DNA from: Treponema sp.
Lineage (GTDB): Bacteria > Spirochaetota > Spirochaetia > Treponematales > Breznakiellaceae
Length of the DNA stretch: 8,209 nucleotides
Assembly (NCBI GenBank): GCA_031276685.1
Contig: JAISMQ010000288.1
Location: forward strand, 1 to 8,209
Direction of reading: 5' to 3'
Position numbers and translations under genes: made by a program. The notes under the pieces are model-generated. The model did not search any database, was not told the DNA's origin, and saw nothing but the letters and a program-made list of their open reading frames with translations. This document shows, one piece after another, positions 4,660 to 8,209 of the stretch; position 1 is the first letter of the stretch; each line of letters opens with the position of its first letter.

Positions 4660-7071
4660 TTATTCGGACTCTTTGGATTTTAGAGCGTCTCCCAAGGTAA
4701 AGGTGGAGTCGTCCGATTCCTCCGCCGCCATGTAGCGGGAAATTTCGTCCCGCTGGACCTTCTTTTGGTAATCCCGGATGGAAAAAGCGACCTTCTGCTT
4801 GGAAGGCTGCACTTCCAGGACCACCGCCTTTATTTTATCACCCGCCTGGTACTTTTTCAAAGCCTCGTCGGGGTTATCGTCACGGTTTTCGGACAGGTTG
4901 GACTTGTGGATCAGCCCTTCTATGCCGCCGGGGACTTTTACAAAGATGCCGAAATCGGTGACGGAGGAAATTTCCCCTTCCACGAGGGCGCCGGGCTTGT
5001 AGGTTTCCGCGAAGCTTTGCCAGGGATCCTCGCTAAGCTGCTTAATGCCCAGGCGGATATTGCGGTTCTCCTTGTCTGCGGCGATGATCATGACTTCGAC
5101 TTCCTGGCCGACCGCCAGTTCGCTGCCCGGGTGTTTAACCTTGCGGGTCCACGAGATATCATCGCCGTGGAGGAAGCCGTCAATGCCCTCCTCCAGTTCG
5201 ACAAAGGCCCCCACGTTGGTAATTTTAACCACCTTGCGGGTAAGGCGGGCGCCCACGGGGTACTTCTCCTCGATGCTGCCCCAGGGGTTGGCGGTAACCT
5301 GCTTAAGCCCCAGCGACACCCTGCCCGCCTGGATGTCGTAGCCCAGGATCATACATTCCACCTCGTCCCCGATGTGGAGCATGTCCCCGGACTTTTGGAT
5401 CTTCTTGACCCAGGAAAATTCAGAAATATGGGCAAGCCCTTCGATCCCCTCTTCCAGCTCGATAAACGCGCCGAAATCGGTAAGCTTGGTTACCTTCCCC
5501 TTTACAATATCGTTGACGTGGTACTTTTCTTCGAAACGGACCCAGGGGTCGTCGGTAAAATGTTTAAGGGAAAGGTTGATCCGTTTTTCCGCCGGATCGA
5601 TACGGATCACTTTAAGGTGGATCTCCTGGCCCCGTTTGACGAAGTCTTTGGGGCGGGTCACGTGCCCCCAGCTCATGTCATTAACGTGCAGGAGTCCGTC
5701 GAACCCCCCAAGGTCGATAAAGGCGCCGAAGGACGTGAAACTCTTCACAACCCCGGTTACGTCGGCGCCGATCTGGGTGTTTTCAAAAAAATCGTTCCGC
5801 TTGCGGTCAATTTCTTCTTCCAGCCACTTGCGGCGGTTTACCACGATGTTTACTTTGCCGTCCGAGTAGAGCCGTTCCACGTAAAAGCTGGCTTTCATCC
5901 CCAGGAGCTTTTCCGGCCTGTCAACCTTCTGGGCGTCGGACTGGCTGATGGGGAGGAAGGCGTGGACGGAATCCCCCAGGTTTACATCGAAGCCGCCCTT
6001 GACGAGCTTTTCGACGGTCCCCTCCACGGCGCTATGTTCCTGGAACGCCTGGCGAAGGTTCTTCCAGAAAATTTTAACGTCGGCCTTTTGCTTGGAGACA
6101 ATAACTTCCCCGTGGCGGTTTTCCTTCGCGACCAGGATTACCGTTACCGTATCCCCGACACTGGGAATTGTGGTAAATTCGGCGATCGGAATTTTGCCCT
6201 CTGACTTGTAGCCGACATCCACGAATACCTGATCTTCCGTTACCTGGATGACAACGCCGTCAACAAGCTGCCCTTCTTCCAGTTGTTCAAGGGATTTGAG
6301 GTATTCTTCCTGCAATTGCGTTTGAATGTTTCCGGAAACGCCCGCAGCGCTTCCTTCCGGTCCTTTCCGCGGGTTAGTATCCGCCTCCGCTTCCATCTGG
6401 GCCATGTCCGATCCTTCCATCTTAATTTTCGCCTCTAATGTGCCATAAACTTGTTCAATGGTCAAGCCCGAAGTGTCCAGGTACTCTACCCCGGGGGCGA
6501 TTGTAAGGCTGCCTTCCGCCTTGTTCCGGTCGATCTCGTCCCGCTCCAGAATGCCTGCAAGGATTTCCTGCCGGCTTAGCTGGGAAGTCCCCTGGGCGAA
6601 ACGCCGCCCGGCGCGGGATTCCGGCGAGGCGTCAAGGTAATAACGGTATTCCGCGTCGGGAAACACTGCGGTGGTCATGTCCCGGCCTTCCACTACCGCG
6701 TCCATGCCCCGCGCTATTTCCCGGATAAGGCCGTTGACCACGTGCCGTATGGGCACGATGGCGGAAAAGGGGGCGGCGTTCCTGTCGATTTCGTCCGAAT
6801 GGAGGCTGTCCGTCACGTCCTCCCCGTCCAGCAAAACCCGGCCGCCGGGAAGGCACTCGATGCGGGCGGCTTTGGCGCGGGCCAGGGCCAGATCTCCCTG
6901 GCCGGGCAGGATACCGTGCCGCAGGCAGTCCAGCGTAAGGGCCCGGTACAGGTTCCCCGAGTTGATGTAGGTAAAACCGCCTTTTTTCCCCGGAAGGCGC
7001 AGCCGTTCCGCCAGAAGCCGCGCTATCGTGCTTTTTCCCGAACCCGCAGGACCGTCTATCGCGATGACCAC
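4660..7071 (-). CDS. cmk-rpsA: bifunctional cytidylate kinase / 30S ribosomal protein S1 fusion
   Basis: The protein has 803 residues and starts at GTG 7071, one base after the rluB stop, with GGGAGGAA upstream. Residues 1-217 are (d)CMP kinase, which uses ATP to phosphorylate CMP and dCMP. Walker A is GPAGSGKS (7-14), the CMP-binding motif is YINSGNLYR (35-43), EGRDMTT is at 128-134, and the lid motif is RDEIDRNK (177-184). After a hydrophilic linker (218-255) come six S1 RNA-binding domains at about 267-328, 347-412, 433-502, 518-589, 605-676 and 692-766, the number found in E. coli S1. S1 binds mRNA on the small subunit and helps initiation. The fusion is established for Treponema and relatives, so it is not a sequencing artefact. 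The repeated ..DPW/..NPW endings (about 508-510, 595-597, 682-684) show the S1 repeat periodicity. An internal ribosome-binding site plus ATG at the junction may yield S1 alone. Confidence 0.96.
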   Translation of the reverse strand: MVIAIDGPAGSGKSTIARLLAERLRLPGKKGGFTYINSGNLYRALTLDCLRHGILPGQGDLALARAKAARIECLPGGRVLLDGEDVTDSLHSDEIDRNAAPFSAIVPIRHVVNGLIREIARGMDAVVEGRDMTTAVFPDAEYRYYLDASPESRAGRRFAQGTSQLSRQEILAGILERDEIDRNKAEGSLTIAPGVEYLDTSGLTIEQVYGTLEAKIKMEGSDMAQMEAEADTNPRKGPEGSAAGVSGNIQTQLQEEYLKSLEQLEEGQLVDGVVIQVTEDQVFVDVGYKSEGKIPIAEFTTIPSVGDTVTVILVAKENRHGEVIVSKQKADVKIFWKNLRQAFQEHSAVEGTVEKLVKGGFDVNLGDSVHAFLPISQSDAQKVDRPEKLLGMKASFYVERLYSDGKVNIVVNRRKWLEEEIDRKRNDFFENTQIGADVTGVVKSFTSFGAFIDLGGFDGLLHVNDMSWGHVTRPKDFVKRGQEIHLKVIRIDPAEKRINLSLKHFTDDPWVRFEEKYHVNDIVKGKVTKLTDFGAFIELEEGIEGLAHISEFSWVKKIQKSGDMLHIGDEVECMILGYDIQAGRVSLGLKQVTANPWGSIEEKYPVGARLTRKVVKITNVGAFVELEEGIDGFLHGDDISWTRKVKHPGSELAVGQEVEVMIIAADKENRNIRLGIKQLSEDPWQSFAETYKPGALVEGEISSVTDFGIFVKVPGGIEGLIHKSNLSENRDDNPDEALKKYQAGDKIKAVVLEVQPSKQKVAFSIRDYQKKVQRDEISRYMAAEESDDSTFTLGDALKSKESE
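6403..6418 (-). promoter_or_regulatory. internal Shine-Dalgarno and ATG at the Cmk/S1 junction
   Basis: On the minus strand GGAAGGA (6418-6412) is followed by six bases and an in-frame ATG (6405-6403, Met223 of the fusion). Initiation here would give a 581-residue protein containing all six S1 domains and none of the kinase, close to the 557 residues of E. coli S1. A second in-frame ATG lies at 6420 (Met218), with GAGG about 11 bases upstream. The spacing is good, but use in vivo is unproven. Confidence 0.45.
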
Positions 7072-7072
7072 T

Positions 7073-7822
7073 TTACGTTCCTCCCATAAGGGCTTTGATC
7101 TCGTCGTCCCGGAGGGGCCGGGAGGCCCCTTCCCCCAGATTCCCCAGCGCTACCGGCCCGATACGGATCCTGTGGAGCCGCCGGGGGTGGAGATGGAAAT
7201 GGGAAAAAACCCGCCGGATCTCGCGGTTTTTCCCCTCTACCAGGCATACCCTAAGGGATCCGCGCCCGGTTCTTTCGACTTCCCGCGCCTGGTAGCGCTG
7301 CCCCTCGATGACCAGGCCCCGCCTGAAGGCATCCGCGACTTCGTCCGGTATGGGGCCGGAAGCTTCCACCAGGTACTCTTTTTCTATGCCCGACGAGGGG
7401 TGGCTTACCCTGGCGGCGAAGCCCCCGTCGTTGGTAAACAGGATAAGGCCGGAAGACAGGACGTCCAGCCGCCCCACGTTGTAAAGCCGTTCCCGGATGC
7501 CGGGGGGCAGCAGTTCCAGGGCCAGGGGGCGGCCCTGCGGATCGGAAGAACTGCAAATATAGCCGGGAGGCTTGTGAAGGGCAAGGCGCCACACCTGCGT
7601 TTCCGGCCTTACCGGGCGCCCGTCCACGAGGACCAGATCGCCGTCCCCGACCTTTTCCCCCGGAACCGTAACGACCCTGCCGTTTACCCGCACCCGGCCT
7701 TCGCCTATCAGTTTTTCCGCCGCCCGCCGGGAGGCCAGGCCCGCGTGGGCCAGGTAGACCTGGAGCCTTAGCCGGGGATCCCCGCCCGCCGCGGGAAGCT
7801 CATCCGTTTCCCTGAAGATCAA
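7073..7822 (-). CDS. rluB: RsuA/RluB/RluE/RluF-family rRNA pseudouridine synthase
   Basis: This enzyme isomerises a uridine in rRNA to pseudouridine; RluB acts on 23S rRNA helix 89 in E. coli. The scpB neighbourhood and length favour RluB, but RsuA-type specificity cannot be excluded. Counting from the chosen TTG (7822), the 249 residues hold an S4 RNA-binding domain (about 18-70; YLAHAGLASRRAAEKLI) and the catalytic domain, with HKPPGY at 83-88 and GRLD at 117-120, whose Asp120 should be the catalytic nucleophile. EKEYLVE (147-153) and EGKNREIRRVF (196-206) are further family motifs. The frame extends to another TTG at 7846, but only the 7822 codon has a proper ribosome-binding site (GGGAGG, 9 bases upstream). 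The start overlaps the end of scpB by 23 bases, and the stop is one base before cmk-rpsA. The scpB-rluB-cmk order is common in bacteria. Confidence 0.93.
   Translation of the reverse strand: MIFRETDELPAAGGDPRLRLQVYLAHAGLASRRAAEKLIGEGRVRVNGRVVTVPGEKVGDGDLVLVDGRPVRPETQVWRLALHKPPGYICSSSDPQGRPLALELLPPGIRERLYNVGRLDVLSSGLILFTNDGGFAARVSHPSSGIEKEYLVEASGPIPDEVADAFRRGLVIEGQRYQAREVERTGRGSLRVCLVEGKNREIRRVFSHFHLHPRRLHRIRIGPVALGNLGEGASRPLRDDEIKALMGGT
7078..7085 (-). promoter_or_regulatory. ribosome-binding site of cmk-rpsA inside the end of rluB
   Basis: GGGAGGAA on the minus strand lies in the last codons of rluB, 6 bases before the GTG start at 7071. The rluB TAA (7075-7073) falls in the spacer. This supports the GTG start and coupling between the two genes. 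Confidence 0.7.
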
Positions 7823-8209
7823 ACCGATCCGCCTCCCGCTCGTCAAGCTTGGGAAGGTCGGCGATGCTGTTCAGCCTGAAAAACCGCAAAAAATCGGCGG
7901 TGGTGCCGTATTGGGCCGGTTTTCCGGGAACGTCCTTCTTCCCCATTTCTTTGACGAGGTTTTTTTCCAGCAGAAGGCGGATCATCGTATCCGCCTGGAC
8001 CCCCCGGATCTCTTCGATTTCGCTCCGGGTAACGGGCTGGGAATAGGCGATGATCGAAAGGGTCTCCATAGCGGCGCGGGAAAGCCGGGACTCGTTCCGC
8101 TTCCCGTAGCGTTCCCGCAGATCCTCCCAGTGGTCCCGCTTGGGCGAAAGGGCGATCCCCCCGCCGATCCGGGAAAGCTCCAGCCCCGAAGCGGGGCGGG
8201 CAAGCTCTT
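7800..8209 (-). CDS. scpB: segregation and condensation protein B, C-terminal part
   Basis: ScpB is the winged-helix kleisin partner that, with ScpA and SMC, forms the bacterial condensin compacting and segregating the chromosome. The frame runs open from the right edge of the window to TGA 7802-7800, giving 135 codons; the N-terminal half lies outside. The ATG at 8069 is an internal methionine, because the sequence before it already reads as ScpB (the RLSRAA segment leads straight into METLSIIAYSQPVTR). Family motifs seen are QPVTRSEIEEIRGV, then VKEMGKKDVPGKPAQYGTT (the second winged helix), FLRFF and LNSIADLP. The C-terminal tail is short, acidic and polar. Its last 23 bases overlap the start of rluB. 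The scpA gene would be expected just beyond the window, with the operon promoter. Confidence 0.93.
   Translation of the reverse strand, partial: ELARPASGLELSRIGGGIALSPKRDHWEDLRERYGKRNESRLSRAAMETLSIIAYSQPVTRSEIEEIRGVQADTMIRLLLEKNLVKEMGKKDVPGKPAQYGTTADFLRFFRLNSIADLPKLDEREADRFDLQGNG
7832..7837 (-). promoter_or_regulatory. ribosome-binding site deciding the rluB start
   Basis: The minus strand reads GGGAGG, nine bases before TTG 7822-7820, and lies inside scpB coding sequence. The alternative TTG at 7846 has no comparable site upstream, which is why the shorter form is preferred. Confidence 0.55.

Noticed and set aside
4765..6204. A 479-codon open frame on the + strand opposite cmk-rpsA
   Set aside because: It is a frame shadow of a highly conserved gene with strongly biased codons. 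Its translation shows no recognisable domain and the opposite strand is certain.
4660..7071. The Cmk-S1 fusion as an assembly error or a novel fusion
   Set aside because: The frame is continuous through a plausible linker, and this gene fusion is already known from treponemes.
7028..7771. A 247-codon open frame on the + strand opposite rluB
   Set aside because: It is a complementary-strand artefact of GC-rich codon use. rluB has clear S4 and GRLD motifs on the other strand.
7800..8069. A short 89-residue gene starting at ATG 8069
   Set aside because: The frame continues without a stop to the window edge and the upstream residues match ScpB, so this ATG is internal to scpB.

Overview
The window carries housekeeping genes of a bacterium that is probably a high-GC treponeme-like spirochaete. 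It is roughly 60% G+C by eye. The strongest clue is a single gene joining cytidylate kinase to ribosomal protein S1, an arrangement known from Treponema and relatives. A relaxed lipobox on a predicted lipoprotein and a radical SAM protein fused to its usual partner domain (TIGR03960-like plus TIGR03936/DUF2344) fit the same picture. The taxonomic assignment is inference from gene content; no marker rRNA is present.

Layout: one gene on the + strand (1-1449, its 5' end lying before the window) encodes the C-terminal part of the radical SAM / DUF2344 fusion. It converges on a tightly packed minus-strand cluster. In transcription order, right to left, the cluster is: scpB (3' part, 7800-8209), rluB (7073-7822), cmk-rpsA fusion (4660-7071), a GAF / AAA+ / Fis-type sigma-54 activator (3127-4644), a membrane-anchored TPR protein (2419-3120) and a small predicted lipoprotein (1649-2416). 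Gaps between these six genes are a 23-base overlap, 1, 15, 6 and 2 bases, so they very likely form one operon whose promoter lies beyond the right edge. The only real intergenic stretch is 1450-1648, between the convergent stops. It holds an A+T-rich patch, two clear hairpins and a short direct repeat, probably transcription-termination structures.

How the genes may work together: ScpB (chromosome condensation), RluB (23S rRNA pseudouridylation), Cmk (CMP/dCMP phosphorylation) and S1 (mRNA binding on the 30S subunit) form a replication, nucleotide and translation block. The downstream half (sigma-54 activator, inner-membrane TPR protein, lipoprotein) looks like an envelope or regulatory appendix riding on the same transcript. 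Translational coupling is implied by Shine-Dalgarno sequences embedded in the ends of upstream genes and by frequent GTG/TTG starts.

Points most worth a second look: (i) a good internal Shine-Dalgarno plus ATG exactly at the Cmk/S1 junction, which could release a free S1 of normal size; (ii) a GAFTNA instead of GAFTGA sigma-54 contact loop in the activator; (iii) that activator's position inside a housekeeping operon with no visible Shine-Dalgarno of its own; (iv) the unrecognised lipoprotein. I saw no mobile element, CRISPR array, tRNA or rRNA, and no convincing evidence of an entirely new system.
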